Assembly: GCF_037975245.1 (NCBI RefSeq)
Contig: NC_092582.1
Coordinates: 18,378,577 to 18,442,576, forward strand
Direction: 5' to 3'
Origin: Apostichopus japonicus
Lineage: Eukaryota > Echinodermata > Holothuroidea > Aspidochirotida > Stichopodidae
Length of the DNA: 64,000 nucleotides
The notes under the pieces: model-generated
Told to the model about the DNA's origin: nothing
The model's input: only the letters and a program-made list of their open reading frames with translations
The model's database searches: none
Shown: positions 41,601 through 53,200 of the stretch, in pieces
Position numbering within the stretch: the stretch's first letter is position 1
Layout of the letters: the number at the start of each line of letters is the position of its first letter
Program-made: the position numbers and the translations under genes

Positions 41601-44600
41601 TTGGTTACCAATCAATATCTGTAGTATTTGCTCCCATCCCTATCTAAAACCTGAGTCGGTGTGCCTGCATTTGGTTACCAATCAATATCTGTAGTATTTG
41701 CTCCCATTCCTATCTAAAACCTGAGTCGATGTGCCTGCATTTGGTTACCAATCAATATCTGTAGTATTTGCTCCCATCCCTATCTAAAACCTGAGTTGAT
41801 GTGCCTGCATTTGGTTACCAATCATATCTGTAGTATTTGCCCCCATCCCTATCTAAAACCTGTGTGGGTGTGCCTGCATTTGGTTACCAATCAATATCTG
41901 TAGTATTTGCTCCCATCCCTATCTTAAACCTGTGTGGGTTGCCTGCATTTGGTTACCAATCAATATCTGTAGTATTTGCTCCCATCCGTATCTAAAACCT
42001 GTGTGGGTGTGCCTGCATTTGGTAACCAACCTGTGTGGGTGTGCCTGCATTTGGTTACCAATCAATATCTGTAGTATTTGCTCCCATCCCTATCTAAAAC
42101 CTGTGTGGGTGTGCCTGCATTTGGTTACCAATCAATATCTGTAGTATTTGCTCCCATCCCTATCTAAAAGCTGTGTGGGTGTGCCTGCATTTGGTTACCA
42201 ATCAATATCTGTAGTATTTGCTCCCATCCCTATCTAAAACCTGTGTCGGTGTGCCTGCATTTGGTTACCAATTAATATATGCAGTATTTGCTCCCATCCC
42301 TATCTAAAACCTGTGTGGGTGTGCCTGCATTTGGTTACCAATCAATATCTGTAGTATTTGCTCCCATCACTATCTAAAACCTGTGTCTGTGTGCCTGCAT
42401 TTGGTTACCAATCAATATCTGTAGTATTTGCTCCCATCCCTTTCTAAAACCTGTGTGGGTGTGCCTGCATTTGGTTACCAATCAATATCTCTAGTATTTG
42501 CTCCCATCACTATTTAAAACCTGTGTCTGTGCGCCTGCATTTGGTTACCAATCAATATATGTAGTATTTGGCCCCATCCCTATCTAAAACCTGTGTCTGT
42601 GTGCCTGCATTTGGTTACCAATCAATATCTGTAGTATTTGCTCCCATCCCTATCTAAAACCTGTGTCGGTGTGCCTGCATTTGGTTACCAATCAATATAT
42701 GTAGTAATTGGCCCCATCCCTATCTAAAACCTGTGTCTGTGCGCCTGCATTTGGTTACCAGTCAATATCTGTAGTAATTGCCCCCATCCCTATCTAAAAC
42801 CTGTGTCGGTGTGCCTGCATTTGGTTACCAATCAATATCTGTAGTATTTGCCCCCGTCACTATCTAAAACCTGTGTCGGTGTGCCTGCATTTGGTTACCA
42901 ATCAATATATGTAATTGGCCCCATCCCTATCTAAAACCTGTGTCTGTGCGCCTGCATTTGGTTACCAATCAATATCTGTAGTAATTGCCCCCATCACTAT
43001 CTAAAACCTGTGTGGGTTGCCTGCATTTGGTTACCAATCAATATCTGTAGTATTTGTTCCCATCACTATCTAAAACCTGTGTCGGTGTGCCTGCATTTGG
43101 TTGCCAATCAATATCTGTAGTATTTGCCTAATTGTCACTGAAGTGTTTCTTTATGTAACAGATCAGAGTTAAATGTTTCTTTTGAAATCCATTCTCATCC
43201 AGCCCATTCAATTGTTGTTTACATTTCTCCATGTAGGAACATTTACAAGTGGAAGGATCTGACCCACCAGATCTTCAGTTCAATGACCAAGGATATCTGT
43301 TCCTCGCAACAAAGGACAAGGAACACATCTTGCATGAGAACCATATTATTCAAAAGTAAGCAAACTCTCAAATGTTCCAAAAGTTGTCGACATTTTATAT
43401 ATCCTGGTGTGCTGATGTATCAGCTAAGGGGGTGAATAGATTAATTGGTAATTAATGCAACTAGTTTGTGTTCGAGTGGTCGTTCCATGCTTGCCAATAA
43501 TTTCTTGGATATTTCAAAATCTGAACAGTATTCTGTTCATTGAATTGAATTTATAGTCCACAATCGGAAATTCGGCTTACACAGGTCGCAAATGGGAAAA
43601 AAATAAAATAAAAAAAGCAATAGTATAAGTATCAATAGACTGCGATACACATACAGTAATACAAACATATTTACAGCAAGTCCTACAAATAAGAAACTTA
43701 TCTTCTCACTTGTGAATTAAATATATGGATAGAATTAGGCACAAACGAGTATCTGTAGGCGGGTCTTAAGTGTAGGTGGTGGGCATGAACGCAGTCCAGA
43801 GCGGTTGTAAATGTAGTGTTCAAACAAAGGGTGTGTTGGGTCTTGCATGATTTGTTTCACTTTATTGCAGCTCCTTTCATAATGTGTTTATAAAATGTCA
43901 TAGGATATAATAACACTTTGGAATAATTATAATGAAGTAATATCCACTAAGTTGTCCGAATAGTTGGACCTTCAAAAATTATTCTTTCAAAATGCAAGAA
44001 ATTTTGCATATGTAGGGCTTGTTCTTTGCCAAGTTTCTCGGACTGATTTTAGCTTTTCTCCTTAGAAATTACAATTGAAGTTTTTTTTTTTTGTTATTAT
44101 GAAGTTTGCAGTGGTTCTTGGACAAATGAAAGAAACTATTACTTCATTTAATTCGCCCTTGCGTATCCTCAAGGCCGGTTCATACTCCAAAAATATCCTG
44201 GGCGATAGATGTAAAACAAACCATACATGGTAGAAACTAGAAATGTCTTTTAGTTTTACGTTTGCATAGCCAAGAGTTGAAGTCTGTTTAACTTTTATTG
44301 CACATAGGGTGCTATAAATGTCTCTGATTGGCTGCTTGGAAGTTGAAAGAACAAGAAGCCGAACTCCCAGCGTGACATGGACAACATCCATCTGCGACCA
44401 ATTTACAGAGTGATGGTAACAACTATGCATGTGTTTCCCGGTACCTTGCAACCAGGCCTGACACAATTCATCGGAATGACTTCCGCTGCTACATGTGTGT
44501 GGTGCAAACTCGTGGAATAAAAATATATATGCCATAGATGTGGATATCACTCAATTTGATAGTAAAATAGTACGGGATTGCTATATTGGTTATACTTAGA

Positions 44601-47600
44601 GCCATAACATGCTTTACTGGAGTATGAACTGGAGATTAGACCAGGAACATGTTGAAGGATTTCCAGCATGAAAACCTAGGGATCATTACAAGCGATATTT
44701 TCCTTTTGAAAGGGGATTCCCATGGGAGAATAATTTCCAAAAGTCATTATTTTATAGTAGAATTTTCTTCTTAAATCTTTCTCAGAAATTGTGGTGCTAA
44801 GGTAGAGCTTATGACACAGAATCAGCTGAAAAAGAGGTTTCCATGGATGAATACAGACAATGTTACGCTTGGATCATATGGTTTGTTATTATTATTATCC
44901 TGTTTACCTCTCTTAATTATTGTAAAATATGTCAACCTCCCACAGTAAATAGCATAATATGAATGAAAAATATTATTTGATGGCTATGGTACATATCGTC
45001 TTAAAACTGTAAACGACTTTAAATATAGAACTTCTAAGCAAAGATATTCTTTGAACTTTGATAATCGAGGTGAAAGGTGATATACATTCTTGCCCCTAGA
45101 AAGTATCGTAATCATCACATACTTGATTCTAAATAGATAGCATCAGTACCTTTTTGATCGGTAACACAACTGAGCAGATTGTATAGAAATATGTAATCAG
45201 TTTAAGTTGAGAGACATTTTATTGCTGGTCATAAAGATTGGTATAGGCAGACCACAAGATTAAACAATCCTTACAATTATCAGGGTACGTGGATGGAACA
45301 TGAACCATATCTAATATTACTGTATGACGATAGGTAAAAGTTAGAGGGCCTGACGTTTCAATTCCTAGCAGGAGCTTCTTCAGAGAAAAGACAAACAAAG
45401 TACACGTTTCCGTTTCAGTTAGACTCTGAAGAAGTTCTTGCTAGGATCGAAACATCAGGCCCTCTATCCTTTACGTATGTATCTACACATGCTTTTTGCC
45501 GTAGATGAGTCCTTTTTTTCCCTCTCGCTTTGAGTACTATATGACATAAGAAAACATTTGTAATGTGCCTGCATGGTACGATGAAACATTTCCCCCCCCC
45601 CCCATCAAAAAAGAAAAAAAATTCTTACCATAATTTGAAAATATTCTCTTCAAAACCTCAATGCCTATTTGTATATATGTATGTATGTATATAGATATAA
45701 AAATAAAATTTCCTTCATTAAGTAAAACGGTTGAATAAACTTTCTTTCTTTCATTTCAGGCTTGGAGAATGAAGGTTGGCTCGATCCGTGGTCTTTGTTG
45801 AAATCGTTCAAAGAGAAAGCCATTGATCTCGGTGCGAAGTACTACAATGCTGAAGTAACAGGGTTTAATGTTGTTGATGATGACGCCAAACCTATTGATC
45901 CAACACAATTTGCACCTAATGGTAGAAGATTAAACAGTGTCATGGTAAGTACTTTGTACAGATGCGGTAAGTAGGGGGTGGGAGGACGGGTTTTTGTTTG
46001 TTTGACATTTAGACTAGTAACTTATTTCCAAATTGACAAGTTGATTAGGTAATATTACGATGGGAGGTTGGGTCGTATTCAAGTCATTTGTTTGATAACG
46101 GTCAAATAGTTTCAAAAAGTTGTTCCAAATTCCTCACCAACTTGGACAGTTGTGGTATTACTGAATTTCTAAAGATACTCAAAACTGGGTGAGCAAATCA
46201 TTGTTGAAAAAGGGTTTTCCACTGCATCTTCTTGAAAATGTTCTGAATCTTTAGACAAGAACCCACATCCTAATAATAGCATTTCCATATTTTGTGATAT
46301 TTTGTTGAATGCATCTGGCAACAGGAGTATGTATGATGTCATAAGGGCAATTCAGCTGGAAAATGTCTCTGTTTTTTCTTGATAATTTGTCGATCATCTA
46401 GCCACAGAAGGAAAGAATATTTCTACGAAATAGATGAATTTCGAGGAAATTCTACATACAAAGAGAAGCTTTTGAAGATTATGTGCCCAGATGACATCAC
46501 AGAACCCCGTACTGTGATCCAACTTTCTGGAGTAGTCATCCTAGGTTTAGCCAGTCAAAGTAGGTTACATGCAGTCAACCCTATCTTGAGTTACGTACAA
46601 GCCTTACAAGGTATTGAGACGGTGTTTTCAACTAGCGGTGTGGAATATTTTTCTCTTTCAATACAAATTTTGCATTGTTTGTCACCAGAAAATCCTTTCA
46701 ATTGGTTACCATTTCATTCTGATTTGAAGGTATCCATGATAAATAGTCCCGAGGTCGTCGAAGTCAAATCATCCTACGTTGTACTGACTGCTGGAGCCTG
46801 GTCCGGTCAGCTGGGTAAGCTTCTCGGCATCGGTACGGGACCAAAGGAAGAGAACCTTCACATGCCGATACCGGTAGAACCTCGTAAGAGATACGTCTAC
46901 TTCTTTCACTGCCCCGAAGGACCTGGACTAGAGTGTCCACTACTCATAGATCCCTCCGGTTCGTATGTCAGAAGGGAAGGATTTGGAGGCAATTATCTGT
47001 GTGGGAAGTCGCCAAATGTAAGTATTTTCTGAGTTTTTTGTGAGTAGTTTAAGTCAGCGATATCTGTATACAGCCTCCTGAAGGCTTGAATCTGCAGGCA
47101 CACAATCTTAACTAATAATAATAAATACCATAATAAATACCATATATTAAAGTGCTGCTATCATGAAATAAAACATGCTCAAGAGCACTGTACAAAAGAA
47201 CCAATACCTGGAATATAAAATTATCAATCAATCAACCAACCAATCAATCTATTGCTATACCCATTCATTAGAAATGTTATTGACGATCAACCTGCTGTGA
47301 TATTAGGTCTTCCAATGTGAGGGATTCCTTTTTTCGGTACTTTATCCATAGCATTTCGTCTTTAATGTATTCGATTGTCTTGAAGGAATGCGATGAGCCC
47401 AGCTGTGAGGATCTGAATGTGAACTACGACTTCTTTGATACAGAGATTTGGCCAAACTTAGCCCACCGGATTCCAGTGATGGAGAAACTGAAGGTTTTGT
47501 TTTAAAAAAAATTTGATCGCGAAGAGATAATGAATATTTGCACATTTACTGAAACTGTCTGATTGCTTCAAACATGCTGTTTGAAAAGGGTGACCCCAAG

Positions 47601-49351
47601 AAACAAATGTTGGTATTCAGAATGACACAAAAAGTATAAGTTTTAAAGGAGACACTTGTGTCTTACATTGTCTTAACTTTAACAGAATGTCTAAATGATG
47701 AGCATCTCTCCTCCAAGATGAAAGGAAAGAATCTTAAAGGCATTGAAGACTCGCCCCAAACTGAGTGCGGCCATCTGAAAAAGTTAACTTTCTGTTGCTT
47801 GCAAGTGACGTTTTGTTCGCGTAGCTACAAAATGCAGACAGTAATGAAATGTGATACCAAATTGTTATCTTTAGCTGGACCTGAGATGTCCATCGCTGTA
47901 TCGTTTCTACACTGTGCTGTGGGTATTGACCGCAGCTGTATGTACTGACTGTACACTATTGTCTAATTACAAACGGTAGCAAGCTGTGTGTGTATGTTCT
48001 GGGATCAATGGTGGTGTCTAACACTTCTGTTACACCTCATTCGAAAGTAGGTCAGATTACCAGCATCAGAGGTTTCTTTTTGCGCGAATCTTTAATCTGT
48101 TTGGTACTTATCAACTGATGAAAGTCACAAGAATGGGTCTACTAGTTTGTTTATTGTTTGATGATGTACTGCCATTGTTTTCTGTTCATATTTTCATTGA
48201 GGAAAAGAAAAGTTCTCTGAGATTACATATTAATCAATTCCATGACCTTTGACATAAATGTTCGAAATAGGATAATCATCAACATGTTGCTGTAATGCAC
48301 AACAGAATGAAACATCAGGGTGTGTACCAATTGCAACTTGGTATTTATATGACATATCTCATCTCATAAGGGGGTTGGGTGGAGAGGGGGGTTGAACATT
48401 CTTGTCCTATATACAGTTTCCCAAATACACAGAAGGGAATTGGGCTATATAGGGATGGTCACCAACTAGTGGCTGGATAGCTGAGGTTGGTTTACTTGAC
48501 ATTTCCTGCTTGTTTGCCAAAATGTGAATTAGAAAACAATATCTAAGTATAAGTTTTGATAAAATAGTTACCTATCACCCCAAGAGACAAACCTGATTTT
48601 CCAATTATTATTATTATGACGCCGTTATTTTATATAGCGCATAATCCACAAGTTCTATGTGCTTTACAATTAACCCTGGTCATTGGTAACTTGTCACACC
48701 TTCACACCAAAGTGTGCGCAATTCAAACAATCTCTCCTGGGGCACAACAGTGCACCACAGCCACGTGTCCCCTGGGGGACTTCCCATAGGGTGCAACCAC
48801 AAACCGGCGCACGCAACTATATTTACAAGTCACCTCGCAAGTCCCCATTTATACACCTGGGTGAAGAGAGGCAATGGAGATAAAGTGCCTTGCCCAAGGA
48901 CACAACGCAATGATCTGGCCAGGGCTCGAACCTGTAATCCTTAGATCACAAGTCCACTGCCTTAACCACTTGACCACAACGCCCAATTCAGAATCTCCTT
49001 TTGCAGTATCTATTGTAATGTATGTGTGTGTGCCTTCTAAGACACATTTACATAACGTTTATATCTCTTGATAATCAAATGTCACTTCCTTGACAGGTCA
49101 AAAGTGCATGGGCTGGTTACTACGACTACAACTGCCTAGACCAGAATGCAATTATCGGTTCGCATCCCGCCTATGGAAACTTTTTGATGGCCACAGGATT
49201 CAGCGGTCATGGCATACAGCAATCTCCAGCAGTCGGAAAGCTCGTTAGTGAAAAGATATTAGCGGGAGAGTTTCAAACAATCGACGTGAGTAAGTTTGGA
49301 TTTGAACGATGCATCACAGAGACCCCTGTGCTGGAACGATGTGTCATATAA
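35625..49351 (+). CDS. FOXRED1: FOXRED1, FAD-dependent oxidoreductase and complex I assembly factor, complete
   Basis: Mitochondrial flavoprotein of the DAO/sarcosine-oxidase fold needed for assembly of respiratory complex I. Eight coding exons in phase: 35625-35915, 36471-36581, 43237-43355, 44786-44880, 45760-45944, 46730-47017, 47386-47493, 49097-49351 (TAA). Product 483 aa; vertebrate protein about 486. The N-terminus (about 30 residues) has Arg/Lys and no acidic residue until D31, as expected of a mitochondrial targeting peptide. The dinucleotide-binding motif is [12 protein letters not shown] (GxGxxG at 67-72), ending VAVVERDSG. Other family blocks: [101 protein letters not shown]. The C-terminus after the ID block differs from the vertebrate one. 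Introns carry much repeat DNA (see the array, TIR elements and SINE). Confidence 0.96.
37616..43127 (+). repeat. 5.5-kb satellite array of 70-bp units in FOXRED1 intron 2
   Basis: Roughly 75-80 head-to-tail copies of a 70-bp unit containing ctatctaaaacctgtgtg, cctgcatttggttaccaat and caatatctgtagtatttg. Some units are shortened to about 32 bp, where ggttaccaa joins straight to cctgtgt. Variant markers (gagtcggtg, gtgtctttg, gtttactaatc, tatatcta, ttaatatatgcag) repeat in the same order in two blocks. One stretch at 39698 recurs identically at 41932, offset 2234 bp. The array fills about 83% of the 6.65-kb intron. Confidence 0.98.
44175..44632. mobile_element. 458-bp element with 15-bp terminal inverted repeats
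   Basis: Left end ccggttcatactcca (44175-44189) matches the reverse complement of the right end tggagtatgaactgg (44618-44632) at 14 of 15 positions. The minus-strand open frame of 162 codons overlapping it has no recognisable transposase motif, so the element is probably non-autonomous. It lies in FOXRED1 intron 3 (43356-44785). Confidence 0.7.
45343..45467. ncRNA. Inverted pair of hammerhead-ribozyme-like motifs
   Basis: Two 44-bp arms (45343-45386 and 45424-45467) are imperfect reverse complements around a spacer of about 37 bp. Each arm, read outward from the spacer on its own strand, has CTGAAGA, a helix-II-like segment (tcctgctagga in the left arm) and GAAAC followed by GTC (left) or ATC (right). 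CUGANGA plus GAAA are the two conserved core strings of hammerhead ribozymes, which are known from Penelope-like retroelements. The motif is in FOXRED1 intron 4. Self-cleavage is not shown; helix III would be very short. Confidence 0.4.
47735..48094 (+). mobile_element. 360-bp TIR element, copy 3 (FOXRED1 intron 7)
   Basis: Starts taaaggcattgaagactcgc and ends tgcgcgaatcttta, an inexact inverse of the start. Flanks read cTTAAAGG on the left and CTTTAAtc on the right, as if the element sits in TTAA or TA. It is close to copy 1 across the interior. Confidence 0.88.
48603..48986 (-). mobile_element. tRNA-derived SINE, minus strand, in FOXRED1 intron 7
   Basis: Read on the minus strand, the head has a pol III A-box-like TGGTCAAGTGG (48976-48966) and a B box GGTTCGAGCCC (48932-48922) at tRNA-like spacing. 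A central block with TTGGGCAAGGCAC (about 48899-48879) follows. The 3' end is a short (ATA)n tail, seen as attattattat at about 48604-48616. Together these are the standard parts of a tRNA-headed SINE. Confidence 0.8.
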
Positions 49352-49829
49352 CTGGACCGAATGAGGTTGAGCTGACATATCATGAAATGCCTTATCAATT
49401 TTTGGTTCCTCTCTGAGAATAACAGTAAATGCTTTTACAATGGTTATGACTTTAAAGTCAAGTTAAAGGTCTAAAATCTTTGTTGTTGTTGATGTGGAGG
49501 AAGGATACTACTGATGCATAACATTCAGATGTGAGTGCTATTAGTAACATTTATTGCCAAATGATTTGAACATTTGGAGCATTCCTTGACATTTTCCTAA
49601 ACTTCAGGAGTAATGTTATTGATCCATCAAACCATAGGAACCTCTATTCTAGATCACATTACTGAGTGTTTGTCCCTGCTATCGTTTTAAGTGAACTCTG
49701 AAAGTCCACAAGTTAGACATTTGGAGCATTACTATGCATTTTCATAGACTTCAAGATTAATGTTCATGATTGAACAAAGTATAGCGCATCGCTAGATATT
49801 TATCACTTCCATTGGCTATTCTGAAGAGC

Positions 49830-49835
49830 AATAAA
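49830..49835 (+). terminator. Candidate poly(A) signal of FOXRED1
   Basis: AATAAA in gagcaataaataac, about 480 nt downstream of the FOXRED1 stop codon. Confidence 0.4.
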
Positions 49836-50221
49836 TAACATAAAAAGTACTCAGGATTTAAAAACAGGGATCTTAAAGTTGGGTTAATCCATCATATAGA
49901 CCCATGCTCAGTCGCATGTTCTATATTACAGAATGGACCAAATATAGCTGTGAAGTCTTATATTTATAGCAACCTTTATTGTACTGGTTTCATAAAGTTT
50001 AATAATTATGGGGAACAAGACATAATTTCATCTTTCACCATTTGAAGTGTTGCGTTCAGTAGTTTGCACAAATTCCAAACTTGCAGTTTTAAACCTTAAG
50101 TGTAGCTATACTGAATTTCACTTGTGAGGTGTACAATGTATGTTTTACTTATATGTTTTATTCTTCCTTGAAAAGTGCCATAGAATATCGTTTTAGTTAG
50201 TGCACTATATAAATGCCTTAC

Positions 50222-50270
<49 letters not shown>

Positions 50271-50282
50271 TAATATATATAT
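50222..50282. repeat. (AT)n microsatellite
   Basis: About 60 bp of almost uninterrupted ta/at dinucleotides with two small interruptions near the right end. Confidence 0.97.
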
Positions 50283-53200
50283 GGTAGATAACAAGAACTC
50301 TATTTTATTCTTAGTTGGGGTCAAAGGTTGTAATGTTGATATCACGGGAGCCAGTATGATTGCTGTATCCAGTTTATTTAAGTTTCCCCAAAAGGGCTCT
50401 CTCTCACAGACTTAAAAAAACAGATCAGAGAATAAAATTATTAGTGATTGATGATTCAGTATTGAGATGGTTGGGTGCACCCCTCAGCAGTAAATTAACA
50501 AGGGCTAGAACTAAGGAAGCTCATAATTGCGACGATGCTTTGAACTACGAAGTATGCAAGATGGATCACGTAGCCCTCCCTAATAACATTCCATCCTATT
50601 ACTTTACATCTATTTCATATATGATTTGCACTATATTCTCAATTTACTGAAACCAAAAAATTATATAATAATTGCTGCTATATACTCATCAATTTTCAAA
50701 TATTACTATAGAAATTTTTTATATTTTAAAGTAACCAAGGCTATGGATGCAATTTAATGATACAATTTAAGATAATCCAATATATTCATTTGAGGTGTCA
50801 TTCCTTCAGACCAATTAAGACTTATTTATAAGTCATATGGTCCATTCTGACTGAGGCATTTTCAGGCTATCATTTGAAAATGCGCCCTTTGATACCACCG
50901 CCACAACAGTTTACCTGCTTCGGGCATTTTCATAGGCTCTTGCGTTAGATCTGTTGTGACTTTTCCACGCCGGTTTCCTTTCTTGGCTTGGCGAATTGAT
51001 TACGTAACACACAGGTTAACATTACAGACTAATAACCTTGAAAGGTGAAGAAGTGAGCAGCAGCAAAAAATGAACGGGCAGTCTTACTGAAGGGCTGATT
51101 TTCAAATGTAAATTAGACCTTTACTTAAGATTGTGCTAAAGACTAACTTAAGTTTTTTTGTGTGTGTTTGTTGGGGGGGGGGGGGGGGGTGTACATGCTT
51201 AACAGTCCTGGCTCCTGGCAACTAATAAATTTTTCTGATGACATGATGCTAGTCATATCCTTTGTATATAACTGTCTTAAATCGTGATGCTAAATTTTCT
51301 TGTTTTCCTTTCATGTTTCATGTTTTCCATTCCCCTAAGTTCCTCTTTTTCTTCTTTCTTCCATCCTATTTAATTTCATCTCCTTTGTTCTATCTCGTTG
51401 GTGTTTTAATGTGACAACAGCACAGCATATCATGATATAAACATTCGTTACTTTATTTTACTTTCATTCGGTAACTTTATTTTGTTCTCAATCGTTAGAC
51501 TATCACTGATGATTTTAGGAGGGATTTAAAGAAAAACTAAAACTAAAAGAAACTAAAAGAAAAAAAGTTATACGTAAAAACTGGATAGCATCATTCAGTG
51601 CATGAAATGCTAATTATATCTTTGTTTCTGTGCTCAAGTGCTTCCTAAATATCCTGATTCATGCTCTCAACCACAAGTGGTCAGAGTGCAGGTCAGGGGG
51701 CCCCACCACCCCTGGGGGGAAAATGTTCCGCGAGGTTTTTAAACCCCATCGTGGCCCCCAGACCCTGATGGCAAGCATAAATTGCACATACTCTGAGGAG
51801 TTTGTGGCCAAGGTGCCTACTTGTGATATGATATTTGAACATAACAGATAGGATTAAGCAACCTGAAGAATTATCTGTTCTTTGCTTTGCCGGTATAGGC
51901 TAATGTAAGTAGTAAGTACATCCACAGGTGTTTGGTACTCAAGAATTGGGTACAAACTCCCTGTGTGTTCCGCAGGACCCATTAAGTGTCCATCCCAAAT
52001 TTTAAAAACATTTTCAGGCTTTTTATGACAATGATGTGCTTATAGTACCTGTGGCTGAGAAAATCTGATTTGAATATGACTCTTTGGATAGATTTCCCCT
52101 CTGTTGTTTGGGAATATTTCTACTAATATGCAGTTTAATAATTAACTGAGGGAATAACTATGGTATATAAAGAGTAACATTAAAATGGAACACAGCACAC
52201 TTACACACACAATATGCTTAACTTGGTTTAAAACCAAACAAACTTTTTTAGCATGTTTTGGAGATATCTGCACACACAGTATTCATATAATTATTGAAAT
52301 CGTTTTCAAGGCAAAAGTTTTCAAGTTTTTGCTTCACTTAATCATTTTTTGATTTGGTAATGCCATTAGTTGTAACTAGACATGAATAGCTTAATTAGAT
52401 AAATTTAAAAGCAAAGCCATTGTCTAAATAAGGGAAACAATTCACTTGATCGTGTTGGTGAAGGAATTGCTAAAAATTCAATCCATATTGAGCATTTTTG
52501 TGTTACTGTCCTGTACAATTCCTCAACTGTGTTTGAATCTGTACTAATGGTCTGCAGCTGAAATTATTTATAACTTTTGTACGTCTTTTCTGGGTGGATG
52601 AAGGTTTTTTTTTTCCATCCTACAAAGTTATTGCTGTGTACTAAAAAGAAGGCTGATGTTCCCATTTATAAAAGGATTTTGTTAAGATTCTTGAAACATT
52701 CATTAAAGCAGCATTTTACTCTTTTTTTTTTAATTTAATTTAATTTTAATAAATGGGATTGATGTTATTCAATTCCGAATTTGATAAGAATGTAGTTCAG
52801 TAACTAGACTAGTCAAGATTCAGTTCAAAATAGCAGTGTTTTTAATCATTCTTCCAAGTTGTCTTCTTATTAATATGAGTTGTACTAAGAGGGAAAATGT
52901 GTTAACGAAATGAAAGAATTGGTTAATACTCCCTCATTATAAAATGATGGTGAAATCCAGAAGGGTGTCTTAGATAGATTAATTTCATTCTTATCTTGAT
53001 TCATATTCAGTAGGTTTCACTTCATAGTAGTCAAAAAAAAAATTGGAAGCTGCATTTATCTAATTTTATTGCAATTTTATCCAGTATGTATCATATTTAA
53101 TGCAAGGAAAGCATATTGAAAATGAATTCATCACATTATTCAGTGTAATGCGTATAATGAGTTATAATGAACAATAAAGCATAACCAGTATGTATAATCT

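Noticed and set aside
37616-43127. CRISPR-like regular array
   Set aside because: The whole 70-bp unit is repeated with no unique spacers, and the host sequence is a eukaryotic intron; this is a satellite.
43540-43900. Possible retroelement tail (acaatcggaaattcg phrase)
   Set aside because: The phrase felt familiar from invertebrate repeats, but no boundaries, coding frame or second copy could be seen here.
44062-44550. 162-codon minus-strand open frame
   Set aside because: It lies mostly across the 458-bp TIR element, has no recognised motif, and extends past the element boundary; probably chance.
47658-47948. 96-codon + strand open frame
   Set aside because: Most of it is the interior of copy 3 of the 360-bp TIR element; copy 1 does not preserve it as a coding frame.
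48874-48990. A tRNA gene on the minus strand
   Set aside because: A and B boxes are present, but no complete cloverleaf is visible, and a SINE body and (ATA)n tail follow directly.
50360-50650. 96-codon + strand open frame
   Set aside because: No recognised motif, no splice context and no related copy in the window.
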